From NCBI GenBank assembly GCA_947589545.1, contig CANQBA010000028.1, forward strand, positions 1-45,430: a stretch of DNA of 45,430 bases, read 5' to 3'. The notes beneath the pieces were generated by a model. It ran no database searches. It worked only from the letters and a program-made list of their open reading frames with translations, and had not been told where the DNA came from. The stretch is from an uncultured Oscillospiraceae bacterium. GTDB lineage: Bacteria > Bacillota > Clostridia > Oscillospirales > Oscillospiraceae. Every line of letters begins with the position of its first letter. Positions within the stretch are counted from its first letter, which is position 1. Shown here one piece after another: positions 7,038-14,714 of this stretch. Position numbers and translations under genes: made by a program.

Positions 7038-8229
7038 CAGCGAAGCCCTGGTCAGGCTCTCCGCCTCCCGCGCTCCCGGTGTAGTCTCCGGCTCCCGGGT
7101 CGAGCGTACCGGGCTCGTCTCCTTCCGGCTCGTCTGATCCAAATGGGCTGCCACCGTGCTCCTCCGTTCCGCCCTCTCCCGGTTCGCCGTCGTCCGGCGG
7201 CGTCTCGGGTACGAAAAGCTCCTCAAGAGCCTCGGTCAACGACTGAACGAAGCCCGGTTCCTCAAGCTCCGCCAGCGCCTCGTTGGCTCTGTCGGACAGG
7301 AAACGCAATTTATTCATAAACTCGGTTCTCATCCGCGCCTTCTTGTCTATCAGCGCGTGAGTCCGGTTGACAGCGTTTTGCAGGATGCCTCTCTCGTCCG
7401 GCCCAAGGCCGCCGTCCTTCATCCTTGCGTAGTATTCGCCCAGCTGCTGTTTCTCCCGGCTGTCGTCCAAAAACGGATACATCCGCCTCAGGGTGTCCGC
7501 GCCGTAGGCTCCCGCCTCCGTCTTGCTGAGCCCCCCGTTCACCAGGTCCTGTATGTCCTCCACAGTCCGTCTGGCGTCCCGCAGTGTGTCCACCACGATG
7601 CCGACGGCGCTGTCCACGAAGGTTCTGTTGAAGGCCACCTTATCCGGGTTGTGCCCCGGCACGTTCCTCACCTGCGAGCCGTGGTCGAAAAGCTTCCTCT
7701 GCTGCTCGCGTCTCGGCTGGGACTGCCCGATGGTCTTTTTGAGGCAGGAGAACAGCATCATCTTTCCGGTGCCCCTCAGAACGGCCCCCGACATGGTGCC
7801 GCGCTGGAAGGCCGTCTCCGAAAACCGGCTGAGCATTCCCTGATCCTCGGGATTTTTCATCTCGTAGAACGATCTGGAGGACGCCGGATCCGGCAGATCC
7901 TTATTCTCCATGCCCATCGCCGTATCCTGTCCCGGCCGGGCCTCCTTTTGAAGGATGTCCCTCTCCTCGCCCCTGGCGCCCCGCTCCCTTTTCTCCTCCG
8001 GCTCTTCGCCGGCCTGCTGCGGTGCCTCGCCTCCGGCTTGTCCGGCCATATGGCGGCGCCCCATGGCGTCGAAGTTCAGCTGGAAGCTCTCGGTGACGTG
8101 GTACAGCGGATCGCGGTACTGAAAATCCTCGGCGCCGGCGGCCCAGGCGATGTTCCGCCTCACCTCGTGCTCCAGCGGCGCCTTCCCGGTGGGAAGCGGC
8201 TTTTGCCTTTTTATCCGCGTCTGGATCAT
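6979..8229 (-). CDS. Unrecognised 416-residue eCIS-locus protein with acidic Gly-rich tail
   Basis: I do not recognise this protein. The first 60 residues are basic and aromatic (RNIAWAAGAEDFQYRDPLYH). Residues 60-110 are low-complexity and charged; 120-340 look alpha-helical and probably folded, with many charged helices and no membrane segment. From about 345 to the end it is an acidic linker rich in G, D, E and P. The start at 8229 overlaps the stop of the receiver-like gene by four bases (ATGA), implying coupled translation. The 3' end overlaps the following small gene. Its place between the DUF4157 and sheath genes suggests an accessory particle protein or cargo, but nothing in the sequence fixes a function. 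Confidence 0.7.
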   Translation of the reverse strand: MIQTRIKRQKPLPTGKAPLEHEVRRNIAWAAGAEDFQYRDPLYHVTESFQLNFDAMGRRHMAGQAGGEAPQQAGEEPEEKRERGARGEERDILQKEARPGQDTAMGMENKDLPDPASSRSFYEMKNPEDQGMLSRFSETAFQRGTMSGAVLRGTGKMMLFSCLKKTIGQSQPRREQQRKLFDHGSQVRNVPGHNPDKVAFNRTFVDSAVGIVVDTLRDARRTVEDIQDLVNGGLSKTEAGAYGADTLRRMYPFLDDSREKQQLGEYYARMKDGGLGPDERGILQNAVNRTHALIDKKARMRTEFMNKLRFLSDRANEALAELEEPGFVQSLTEALEELFVPETPPDDGEPGEGGTEEHGGSPFGSDEPEGDEPGTLDPGAGDYTGSAGGGEPDQGFADGAADPDGDGGDGSAAGGS

Positions 8230-8588
8230 TGTGCGCCTCTCAGTGCGAGGGACATGCTCCTCGCCACCTGTCCGAAGGTCAGCGGCCTCATGAGGAAGTC
8301 CGTGCAGTGTATGCGAACGCTCCCCACGGCGTATTCCCGCGTGTCGTCAATGAGGATTATCCTCATTGACGGACTGCGTTCCCTCAGCCGCCGTGCCGCC
8401 ATAAATCCCGCGCTCCCGCCGAAGGCGACGAACGCGACCTCAAAGAGGGCGTCGGAGCTTTCGAGCTGCGTTGGGTCCTTAAAGCACTCGACGGACACCG
8501 TGAGGCCGTAAAGCGTTCCGTAGCGGTTTATCCATTCCGTCAGGAGCCGCTCTCCCTCACGGGAGCTTTCACAGACCGCAATCCTCAT
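8226..8588 (-). CDS. Degenerate stand-alone receiver (pseudo-receiver) domain
   Basis: A 120-residue protein with the layout of the receiver domain of LytTR-type response regulators: MRIAVCESS at the start, F-E-V-A-F-V-A-F in place of the strand carrying the phosphoacceptor, A-A-R-R-L-R-E-R, I-I-L-I-D-D-T-R-E-Y-A-V, and D-F-L-M-R-P-L at the end. The catalytic residues are missing: the acidic pocket reads C-E-S-S, the phosphoacceptor Asp position is Ala or Gly, the switch Thr/Ser is Asp, and the conserved Lys of K-P is Arg. There is no output domain. It therefore cannot be a classical phosphorelay protein and is more likely a protein-protein adaptor. It starts an apparent sub-operon that continues through the 416-residue protein by ATGA overlap. 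Confidence 0.65.
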   Translation of the reverse strand: MRIAVCESSREGERLLTEWINRYGTLYGLTVSVECFKDPTQLESSDALFEVAFVAFGGSAGFMAARRLRERSPSMRIILIDDTREYAVGSVRIHCTDFLMRPLTFGQVARSMSLALRGAQ

Positions 8589-8656
8589 GGTCGATCCCCC
8601 ACGTCCTCACCTCACCCGTGCCTCCGGCCTGAGCATATCATATAACATTATCGACA

Positions 8657-8739
8657 GACTTTCAAATAATCCGACGTGAACGGCCCGATTCGTACCCGAA
8701 CGGGTAATATCCCGTCACGTCAGGTATCTTTTGAAAGTC
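8657..8739. other. Nested imperfect palindrome in the 213-bp gap
   Basis: Outer arms GACTTTCAAA (8657-8666) and TTTGAAAGTC (8730-8739) are perfectly complementary. An inner pair (GACGTGA near 8673 and TCACGTC at 8715-8721) and a CCCGA/ACGGG-type stem in the centre are nested inside. It separates the DUF4157 gene from the receiver-like gene. It could be an mRNA structure that uncouples the two halves of the locus, or a DNA-binding site. Confidence 0.5.
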
Positions 8740-8761
8740 CCTGGGGAAGCCCTGACCGTGC

Positions 8762-8783
8762 CGGACAGGTCCCTGCCTGTCCG
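8762..8783 (-). terminator. Hairpin just downstream of the DUF4157 gene
   Basis: Perfect 8-bp stem (CGGACAGG with CCTGTCCG, loop TCCCTG) starting 19 bases past the DUF4157 stop. No U-tract follows, so it may be an mRNA 3' stabiliser or weak terminator. Confidence 0.4.
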
Positions 8784-8801
8784 AGCCTCTCCCGGCGCGG
8801 C

Positions 8802-10541
8802 TCACTTCCCGAACTTTTTCTTATAAAGGTCGCGCACGGAGTTGATTTTCTCGATCTCCGTCACAGGCATGGTGTCCGCCGCCTGCAGCCCGGCAAGGTC
8901 CACGCTCTCGTCCTCGTTATCAAAGAGGTTTCCAAGTCCCACATTCCCGTGCTTTTTCATCGCCCTTCGCCGGTATGCCCTCTTTTCCTTGTCGCCCATT
9001 TTGAGGATGCCGCTCTTGTCGTTGGCAAGCACATTTGCCTCGTTGCGCTTGGCTTTATTGATGCTGTGTCGGAAGTAGTCCTTCTTGAAATCATAAAGCG
9101 GATTCGGCGCATTTGGGTTGGCTTTTTTTGCCGCCTCTTCGTCGGCGTATTCGCTGTACGACGAGAGCACATCCTGCGCCGCCATGTAATACTGGGTCAG
9201 GTTCACGAACTCCTGATCCTCCTCGCTGTCCGGGTCGAAAAGCTCCGGCCCCAGCGACGCCATTTCCATAGCGTCCTGAGTCCAGTGGGTATCCTTAAAA
9301 AATTCCCCCGCCTGATTGAAGGCGTCCGCCGGGTGGAGCTGCGTCATCATCACGCCGTATTTGTCCCTTGCGGACTTTATGCCGCCGTAGTATACCCCCT
9401 TTATCTTCTTCAGGGCCTCGTTGGTCGTCGCGCTCTCGCCGGCGGCTCTCGCCCGCTCCTCCTCGTTTTCGGAGTTGGGATCGGCGGCGCCCTTCCTGCG
9501 CTTCACCATCGCGTCCATCAGCATCTTTTTTATCTCATCCTGGCTCATGCCCTGCTTCAGCGCATTTTCCATGATCCATGTTCCGCTGCGACGCATATTG
9601 GTCCTCAGGCTGTCCCCCGCCCCGGTTATGAGAGATAAGTCCCCCGTGGCGTATTTCTCCCCATCATGCTTAAACTCCTCATGGAACCATTCTTGCAGCT
9701 CCTCCGGTACCTCATGATCAGAGTTGAAGTTCCCGGCTTTTCCTATCATCTGCATTTTCGCCCTGTTTACCCGTCCTTCTCCCATGGCCAGATTGTAAGA
9801 GTCCACCTGCGCACGCTCTCTCGGCGTTGCGTTATCCGTTAAAGTCGGCGCAGCCGGTATGTTTCCGGGTGTATCTCCGGTGACCGGCATGTTCAGCGAC
9901 ATTCTTCGCTTCTCCTCCGCGTCGTACGCCTTCGCCAGCTTCTTCCGTTCGGAATATCCCAGATCTCTGGCGTTGCCCTTCATTCCGGTGCGCTCCATCT
10001 GGATATCCGCCTTCTCCTCATGCTTCTTCGCCTGCATGGGCCCCGCGGCGCTGACGGCGGAGCTTGTGCCGATGGGGGTCACGGGTCCTGAATACACGCT
10101 CTCCCCCTGCGCCGCCATCATGCCCTGTCTGTCGGCCTGTGCCTCGAGGTGGGCGTCATTCAAAAAGCCTCTCCCCGCGCTCTCGCCTCTCGCCTGGCTG
10201 ACAACGTGGCTCAGCTCATGCCCCAAAAGCGCCTGGCCCGCCGTGCTTGTAAGATCCAGCTTCCCCGGCGCGAAGGCTATGTTGGACCCCTGCGTCACCG
10301 CCTCGGCTCCCGCCTCGGCCACCGTGTCGGACTCAAAGAGCCTCACATGGGAAAAATCCGCCCCGAAGGAGTTCTCCATCTTCTCCCTGATCGCGTCCGG
10401 CAGATCCACCCGGGAACCCATCTGCTCCCCGGTGGGACGGGCCCCCGCGGCAAGCTCCGCCGTGGACGGCCCCGCCTGCGCTTTTTGCGGCGCGGGCGAA
10501 TCCTTTTGCTGCTCCCTTCTCTTCATATATATCTGTGACAT
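8802..10541 (-). CDS. DUF4157 protein with HExxH motif and unknown C-terminal region
   Basis: A 579-residue protein. Residues about 43-140 form the DUF4157 domain that marks eCIS loci: DAIREKMENSFGADFSHVRL, then A-F-A-P-G, GHELSHVVSQ (HELSH at 108-112, a zinc-metallopeptidase-like site) and an E-A-Q-A-D block around 133-137. Residues 180-579 are mostly helical and charged, with no membrane segment and no family I know. In eCIS, such proteins are often cargo in which the DUF4157 part serves as a leader; others have a housekeeping role in the particle. AGGAGGG lies 7 bases before the ATG. It follows the GNAT gene by 41 bases and is separated from the structural genes by a structured 213-bp gap. 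Confidence 0.85.
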   Translation of the reverse strand: MSQIYMKRREQQKDSPAPQKAQAGPSTAELAAGARPTGEQMGSRVDLPDAIREKMENSFGADFSHVRLFESDTVAEAGAEAVTQGSNIAFAPGKLDLTSTAGQALLGHELSHVVSQARGESAGRGFLNDAHLEAQADRQGMMAAQGESVYSGPVTPIGTSSAVSAAGPMQAKKHEEKADIQMERTGMKGNARDLGYSERKKLAKAYDAEEKRRMSLNMPVTGDTPGNIPAAPTLTDNATPRERAQVDSYNLAMGEGRVNRAKMQMIGKAGNFNSDHEVPEELQEWFHEEFKHDGEKYATGDLSLITGAGDSLRTNMRRSGTWIMENALKQGMSQDEIKKMLMDAMVKRRKGAADPNSENEEERARAAGESATTNEALKKIKGVYYGGIKSARDKYGVMMTQLHPADAFNQAGEFFKDTHWTQDAMEMASLGPELFDPDSEEDQEFVNLTQYYMAAQDVLSSYSEYADEEAAKKANPNAPNPLYDFKKDYFRHSINKAKRNEANVLANDKSGILKMGDKEKRAYRRRAMKKHGNVGLGNLFDNEDESVDLAGLQAADTMPVTEIEKINSVRDLYKKKFGK

Positions 10542-10582
10542 GCTTGTTCCCTCCTAAAGGCCCTCGGGCCCATAATACTGCG

Positions 10583-11521
10583 TTATGGCTCTTCTCGACC
10601 GTCTTCGGCGCTGTCCTCCGTCTCACCTTCGGCGCCGTCCTCCGTCTCCTTCGGAACGCTCAGACGCACCGAGCACACGTGCTCCTCATACTCCACGCAT
10701 TTGCCCCGCATGAGCCCCCGGGCCAGCCGCTCGGTGTGCTCGTTGATGGCTGAAAAATAAAAGGGGAAATGCCCGCCCCGCCTGTAAAAGCACCGGTTCA
10801 GCAGGTCCGTCAAAAGCGATGTGAACGCCGTCGCCGGAGCGTCCTGGCGGCTGACGGCGCTCAAAAGCACAAATCCCCCGTCCCGGCTCTCCTCGCACAG
10901 CAGATACGCCGCCACGCGCCCATTGAGGACCAGCGCCACCGAAAGCTCCGGCTCCGCCTGTCCCCTGAGCAGTCCCCAGGACAGCATCTCCGGTATGTCC
11001 CCGGCCGCCAGAAGCTCCGTGAGCTGCTCCTCGGTGAGCTCTGAAAATGCCCGAACGTCCTTCGGCGTCCTCCACGCCGGCGTGAACGCTGCGCCGAGTA
11101 TCCCGTGATCCGCGTAGTCCCTTGACTGTGCCATGAATGTCCGCGAGCGTAGCGCGGGGGCAGTGAACCCGGCGGATATCAGGAGCGCGTCCATCGCCGC
11201 CAGCTCCTCCCCCTTGAGGGTGTAGTCCGCGGACAGCGTCTCTACCCCCACCTCAGCCAGTATGTCCATGACCTCCTGAAGGAGCACACCGCCTATACCG
11301 CTGCCGCGCGCCGCCTCGTCCACGAAAAGGTCCGTCAGCTCCGCGCCGCGGGCCCCGTCCGGGACAGCCGCCGCCGCTCCCACCGAGTGGCGCCCCAAGG
11401 CCGCCCCGATCGCCAGCACGTCCGCGTCCTCCCACTCAACGGCCGTCGCCGTGTCGGGGAGGAGGTACTGGCGAAAACCCGGCAGCTCCCGGCGGTCAAT
11501 GTATCTGAGCGTTAACTCCAT
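10583..11521 (-). CDS. GNAT-family N-acetyltransferase
   Basis: A 312-residue protein. The ATG at 11521 is chosen for its GGGGGAGGA site. Residues about 40-130 form a GNAT core: ADVLAIGAALG, a beta-strand ELTDLFVDEAARGSG with the acetyl-CoA loop (R-G-S-G-I-G-G-V-L), then a helix and D-Y-T-L. The second half (about 135-300) looks like a second, more divergent GNAT-like fold, with V-A-L-V-L-N-G-R-V-A-A-Y-L-L and a late F-Y-F-S-A-I-N-E segment. The tail is acidic and repetitive. The substrate is unknown. It is the first gene of the minus-strand run leading into the eCIS genes; it could modify cargo or particle proteins, or be unrelated. Confidence 0.75.
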   Translation of the reverse strand: MELTLRYIDRRELPGFRQYLLPDTATAVEWEDADVLAIGAALGRHSVGAAAAVPDGARGAELTDLFVDEAARGSGIGGVLLQEVMDILAEVGVETLSADYTLKGEELAAMDALLISAGFTAPALRSRTFMAQSRDYADHGILGAAFTPAWRTPKDVRAFSELTEEQLTELLAAGDIPEMLSWGLLRGQAEPELSVALVLNGRVAAYLLCEESRDGGFVLLSAVSRQDAPATAFTSLLTDLLNRCFYRRGGHFPFYFSAINEHTERLARGLMRGKCVEYEEHVCSVRLSVPKETEDGAEGETEDSAEDGREEP

Positions 11522-11774
11522 CTTATCCTCCCCCTTCCCGCCCTTAAAGGGAATACTCCTGCCCACTCCATCATACTATCTCAAATTATACTACTGTTCG
11601 CGGTTTTTGGGGATGGTTTTCAGTCCGTTTCAGCCCCGTTTGCGTCGCCCCTTGCCCCTTTTTCGGCAAAAAGCGTTTTGGAAGCGGCTTTTTTTGGCGG
11701 GGGGTTCTTGATGTTACTGCCAAAGCGTGATCACTGCTGTTGTCGTGGATATGTCCCAATGTACCTGAAAAGCT

Positions 11775-11803
11775 TTGCAAGACACGACAAACGGTGGTAC
11801 AAT
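11775..11803 (+). promoter_or_regulatory. Sigma-70-type promoter of the DUF4157-kinase effector gene
   Basis: TTGCAA (11775-11780), a 17-base spacer and TACAAT (11798-11803). It would give a leader of about 160 bases before the ATG at 11971, so the effector can be expressed apart from the eCIS genes. Confidence 0.6.
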
Positions 11804-11912
11804 AACAGTGAAGAGCTGTCTCGGCTCCCTCCGGGAGGAGAGGCGCGGGCAGCGGGAGCGCTGGTTGGATTTGTCCGCCGCTGCGGAATGTGGATCACAA
11901 AGGAAAACGGAT

Positions 11913-11939
11913 GGAAGCCGGATTGGCTGTCCGGCTTCC
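11913..11939 (+). other. 10-bp hairpin in the effector leader
   Basis: GGAAGCCGGA (11913-11922) pairs perfectly with TCCGGCTTCC (11930-11939), loop of seven. It ends about 20 bases before the AGGAGG site. It may control leader stability or access to the ribosome binding site. Confidence 0.5.
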
Positions 11940-11970
11940 GAGTCCAAATTTATTGTAACAGGAGGTCGCC

Positions 11971-13665
11971 ATGTACTCCCTTGAGACAATGGAAAAAACC
12001 AGTACGGTCATGGGCAGGAAGGCCGACTCTGAGACCACCGCCGGCGGCGGTGAGTTGGGAGCGCCCAATTCATCCATGAGCGCGGCCGGAGATGCCGGAG
12101 CGGGCGGCGGGAACGGAAACGACGGAAGGCCGTCTCTGGATCAGGGCATGAGGGACAAGATCGCCTCGCATTTCGGCGATATACAGGGCGTGAAGGTGCA
12201 CTACAACTCGTCCATGCCGGGGCTCGTCGACGCGGAGGCGTACACCAGGGGCGACGACATCTTTCTCGGCCCCGGACAGGAGCGCCATCTGCCCCACGAG
12301 CTGGGCCACGTTGTCCAGCAAAGACGCGGATCCGTACCCACCACGGAACGCTTGGCCGGTATGGCCGCCAACACCGACCCGGCCCTCGAGCACGAGGCCG
12401 ACGTATTGGGGCGGCAGTTCCAGGGCGTCCTCCCGGACACGGGCATGGGCGATACGATGGCCTACGGCCCTGTATCCACAGCCGCTCCGACGGTTTCCGC
12501 CACGGTGCAGATGGCCGGGCACAAGGGCGTCATGATATTCGGCAATGGCAAAATCATGAAACGCATCGAGAAGAACGAGTACGAAAGCTTCAAAAGGGTC
12601 ATGCAAGAGCAGAGCAGCGACGACCCGGAGGTCAGCAGACGCGCCCTCGCCGCTTTCCCCAAGATACACAATGTTTATGAGAACGCCGACAGTATCAGCG
12701 ATTCCCCACCGGGCTACGACCCGGAAAAGTTTCGCCAGTGGAAGTCGGCCGGCCAGGCCGACGACTACTACGTCGAGATGGAGAGTCTGGGCGGCAGCGG
12801 CGTGTCCATAAAGGACTTCAAGGTGGGCACCACCACCGCCAACACCAGGGAACTCTATCAGCACGGTCACAAGGGCAGCGAAAAAAGCGCCATGAAGAAG
12901 CAAAAGAGGATGAACGGGAACGACGACCTCCGCTCTGAGACCGGCAAATACGGCCTTCGCGACTCCGACGCCATCCAGCACGGCATAAATCCCATCCGCA
13001 AGTTTTTGGCGGGCCAGAATATAAAGACTCTGGAATCCGTGCGCAGGCAGGTCCAGGGCCGCCAGTACCCGCCGAACAGCCCGGTGATCCAGGATCTGGA
13101 AGCCATTGAGAACTACTTCCAACAGTCCGATACCGTATACATAGCCTCCAGCGTCATCGTTCAGTGGCATAATAATCCCGAGGATGCCGGCAAGGACAGA
13201 GCGAGGCTCATAGACCTGGCCCACCCCTTCAGCAGGGAAGAATTCCCAGAGGATTTTGAGGAGATCAAAAAGGGTATGCTCCTGGGCATCAGGAACGTGA
13301 AGAACCTCCTCACCGGCAATAAGCTCCAGACAGCCGACGAAAAAGCCGCCGCCGACCAGGCAGAGGCGGATCGGGCCGCCCAGAACCAACGCACCGCCGA
13401 GGCGGAGCTGCCGCCTTCCGCGTCATCCTCCGGCGAGGCCGCTGCGGCTCCGGTTCCCGCGTCCCTTGTCGCCTCCGACCAGGAGACCGCCAGCGCCCAG
13501 CATCAGATACAGCAGAACACCCAGGAAAATCAAGGCTCCGAGGACTCCGCCGAAGCGGAATCGGCCGTAGACGCCAGCACCGGCGCGGGAGGAGTCCAGG
13601 CCAAGGGCGGCCGCAGACGCGGAGGCTTCAGGAATTGGCTCCGGCGGCTCTTCCGGCGGAGGTAG
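11971..13665 (+). CDS. Candidate eCIS effector: DUF4157 leader fused to an inositol-polyphosphate-kinase-like domain
   Basis: A 564-residue protein with AGGAGG five bases before the ATG. Residues 55-150 are a DUF4157 domain: DQGMRDKIASHFGD, V-K-V-H-Y-N, H-E-L-G-H at 109-113 and E-H-E-A-D at 140-144. Residues about 180-450 have the ordered signature of the inositol polyphosphate kinase family: QMAGHKG with a glycine-lysine strand (GNGKIMKRIEKNEYESF), F-P-K-I-H at 229-233, D-F-K-V-G at 282-286 (family P-x-x-x-D-x-K-x-G, here without the proline), S-S-V-I at 393-396 (S-S-L-L) and I-D-L-A-H at 414-418 (I-D-F metal site). The tail (455-564) is Q/A/E-rich and ends in an arginine-rich stretch. Family members phosphorylate inositol phosphates in eukaryotes. 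The inference is that this is cargo injected into eukaryotic cells; activity is unproven. Confidence 0.8.
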   Translation: MYSLETMEKTSTVMGRKADSETTAGGGELGAPNSSMSAAGDAGAGGGNGNDGRPSLDQGMRDKIASHFGDIQGVKVHYNSSMPGLVDAEAYTRGDDIFLGPGQERHLPHELGHVVQQRRGSVPTTERLAGMAANTDPALEHEADVLGRQFQGVLPDTGMGDTMAYGPVSTAAPTVSATVQMAGHKGVMIFGNGKIMKRIEKNEYESFKRVMQEQSSDDPEVSRRALAAFPKIHNVYENADSISDSPPGYDPEKFRQWKSAGQADDYYVEMESLGGSGVSIKDFKVGTTTANTRELYQHGHKGSEKSAMKKQKRMNGNDDLRSETGKYGLRDSDAIQHGINPIRKFLAGQNIKTLESVRRQVQGRQYPPNSPVIQDLEAIENYFQQSDTVYIASSVIVQWHNNPEDAGKDRARLIDLAHPFSREEFPEDFEEIKKGMLLGIRNVKNLLTGNKLQTADEKAAADQAEADRAAQNQRTAEAELPPSASSSGEAAAAPVPASLVASDQETASAQHQIQQNTQENQGSEDSAEAESAVDASTGAGGVQAKGGRRRGGFRNWLRRLFRRR

Positions 13666-13715
13666 ACTCCGGCGCCGCCATACCGTAACCGTCAATTCAT
13701 ACACCGTAACAACAC

Positions 13716-13754
13716 GAAGCACCCGGCCGAACCTTGTGTTTGGCCGGGTGCTTC
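13716..13754 (+). terminator. 13-bp hairpin after the effector gene
   Basis: GAAGCACCCGGCC (13716-13728) pairs with GGCCGGGTGCTTC (13742-13754) around a 13-base loop, about 50 bases past the stop. The following bases are pyrimidine-rich but not a clean T-tract. Confidence 0.6.
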
Positions 13755-13805
13755 TCTGTCCGGTCAGAGACTGTTCATATTTACGCGAAAGCAAAAAAGG
13801 CGGCA

Positions 13806-13846
13806 AAAGCCCATCATAATGGCGATCCGCCGTCATGATGGGCTTT
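13806..13846. terminator. Second, bidirectional-looking hairpin
   Basis: AAAGCCCATCAT pairs with ATGATGGGCTTT with further pairing inside (GGCG with CGCC). T-rich sequence follows on the plus side and an A/T-rich run lies on the other. It may terminate both converging units. Confidence 0.5.
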
Positions 13847-13921
13847 GCTTATTCAGCTTTCAGCTTTTAACTTTCATCTTCCCCGGTACCGGCTCCGCCG
13901 CCGGTTCGCTTCTTCCAGCGC

Positions 13922-13987
13922 CTATGTGAGGCGCCTGTAGGGATCCAGGCCGTTCTCCTTCGCCGTCTCCAGGAGGCTGAACGGCAC
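13922..13987 (-). pseudogene. 3' remnant of an IS66-type transposase
   Basis: The minus strand reads F-S-L-L-E-T-A-K-E-N-G-L-D-P-Y-R-R-L-T then stop. This resembles the conserved C-terminal segment (E-T-A-K-x-N-G-L-N-P-Y) of IS66-family transposases. Nothing of the rest of the element is visible next to it. The match is short, so it is tentative. Confidence 0.45.
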
Positions 13988-14021
13988 GGTGCGGCAAACG
14001 CGGGGCGTGTCCGTTGCGGCT

Positions 14022-14714
14022 TCACGCTTCCCAGGGACAGATAAGGCGTTCAGCGGTTCGCAGCAGATCCTCCCGCGCGACCCCGGAGCTGAGCACCAGG
14101 ATCACACAGCCCTGCTCCTCCACGGGCATGACAAGGCGCAGCGTCCCGCCGGACGCCAGGAGCGAGGCTTCCCGGTTCTTCACCCGAACGTCCAGAACCT
14201 CCTCCGCTGTCAGATCCATGTCCAGCTCCCGGCCGCCCAGGTACAGGCAGGAGGCGTCGATGAAGCTCCCGGAGGCGTCGGCGTAGTACCTGCGGTACTG
14301 GGTGGGGCCGTCGTCGCTGAATTTAAGTTCAAAGCCCCAGGGCAGCCAGGACGCCTCAAACCGGGGGGCGGAGACGGACAAGCCGACGCCCATGGGGGCC
14401 GTCCCCACCTTCAAACGCACCGAGGCCCGGAATGTCTCCGAGGCGGCCATAGCCGAGGTGAAAAGGAGCACGCCGAGACAGGCAAAGACCGCCGTCCGTC
14501 TCAAAAAGCCCCCGGCAGCGGCGCCCGCCTTGCGCCAGCGCTCCCGCCGGTAATGGCGGCGCAGGGTGTCGCTCAGGGCGTCCGGCTCCGGGAGACGTGG
14601 GGCGGGGCCGAGCTGCGCGATCAGCCGCTCCCCCTCCGCCCGGGCGGCGTTCTCCATCAAAAGCCGCAGAAGAGCGTCCTCATAATTCTCCATGAGCCTC
14701 TCATGCTCAGTCAT
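14022..14714 (-). CDS. Membrane-anchored anti-sigma factor (DUF4367-like)
   Basis: A 230-residue protein translated in overlap (8 bases) with the ECF sigma gene before it. Residues 1-65 are a charged cytoplasmic domain expected to bind sigma; one membrane helix lies at about 70-93 (RRTAVFACLGVLLFTSAMAA). The outer domain (95-230) has the layout of DUF4367-type sensor regions: F-E-L-K-F-S-D-D-G, R-R-Y-Y-A-D, then alternating strands V-L-D-V-R-V-K-N-R-E-A-S and L-R-L-V-M-P-V-E-E-Q-G. No zinc-binding HxxxCxxC motif is visible. It probably holds the sigma factor at the membrane until an envelope signal is sensed. Role from context; domain call moderate. Confidence 0.75.
   Translation of the reverse strand: MTEHERLMENYEDALLRLLMENAARAEGERLIAQLGPAPRLPEPDALSDTLRRHYRRERWRKAGAAAGGFLRRTAVFACLGVLLFTSAMAASETFRASVRLKVGTAPMGVGLSVSAPRFEASWLPWGFELKFSDDGPTQYRRYYADASGSFIDASCLYLGGRELDMDLTAEEVLDVRVKNREASLLASGGTLRLVMPVEEQGCVILVLSSGVAREDLLRTAERLICPWEA

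Larger units (their letters stand above)
11522..11970. other. 449-bp divergent intergenic region
   Basis: It separates the minus-strand eCIS run from the plus-strand effector gene. It holds a promoter for the effector (11775-11803), a 10-bp hairpin in the effector leader (11913-11939), and a weak AAAAAGC/GCTTTTT hairpin at about 11668-11695. No coding potential is convincing here. Confidence 0.6.
13666..14021. other. 356-bp gap with two hairpins and a transposase scrap
   Basis: It lies between the converging effector (plus) and anti-sigma (minus) genes. It contains two strong hairpins and a short IS66-like coding remnant, all listed separately. Nothing else is supported. Confidence 0.6.

Noticed and set aside
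7156-8511. 451-codon open frame on the plus strand
   Set aside because: Antisense to the 416-residue and receiver-like genes, which are joined by ATGA overlap and fit the operon direction.
12070-13389. 439-codon open frame on the minus strand
   Set aside because: Antisense to the DUF4157-kinase gene, with no ribosome binding site and no family pattern.
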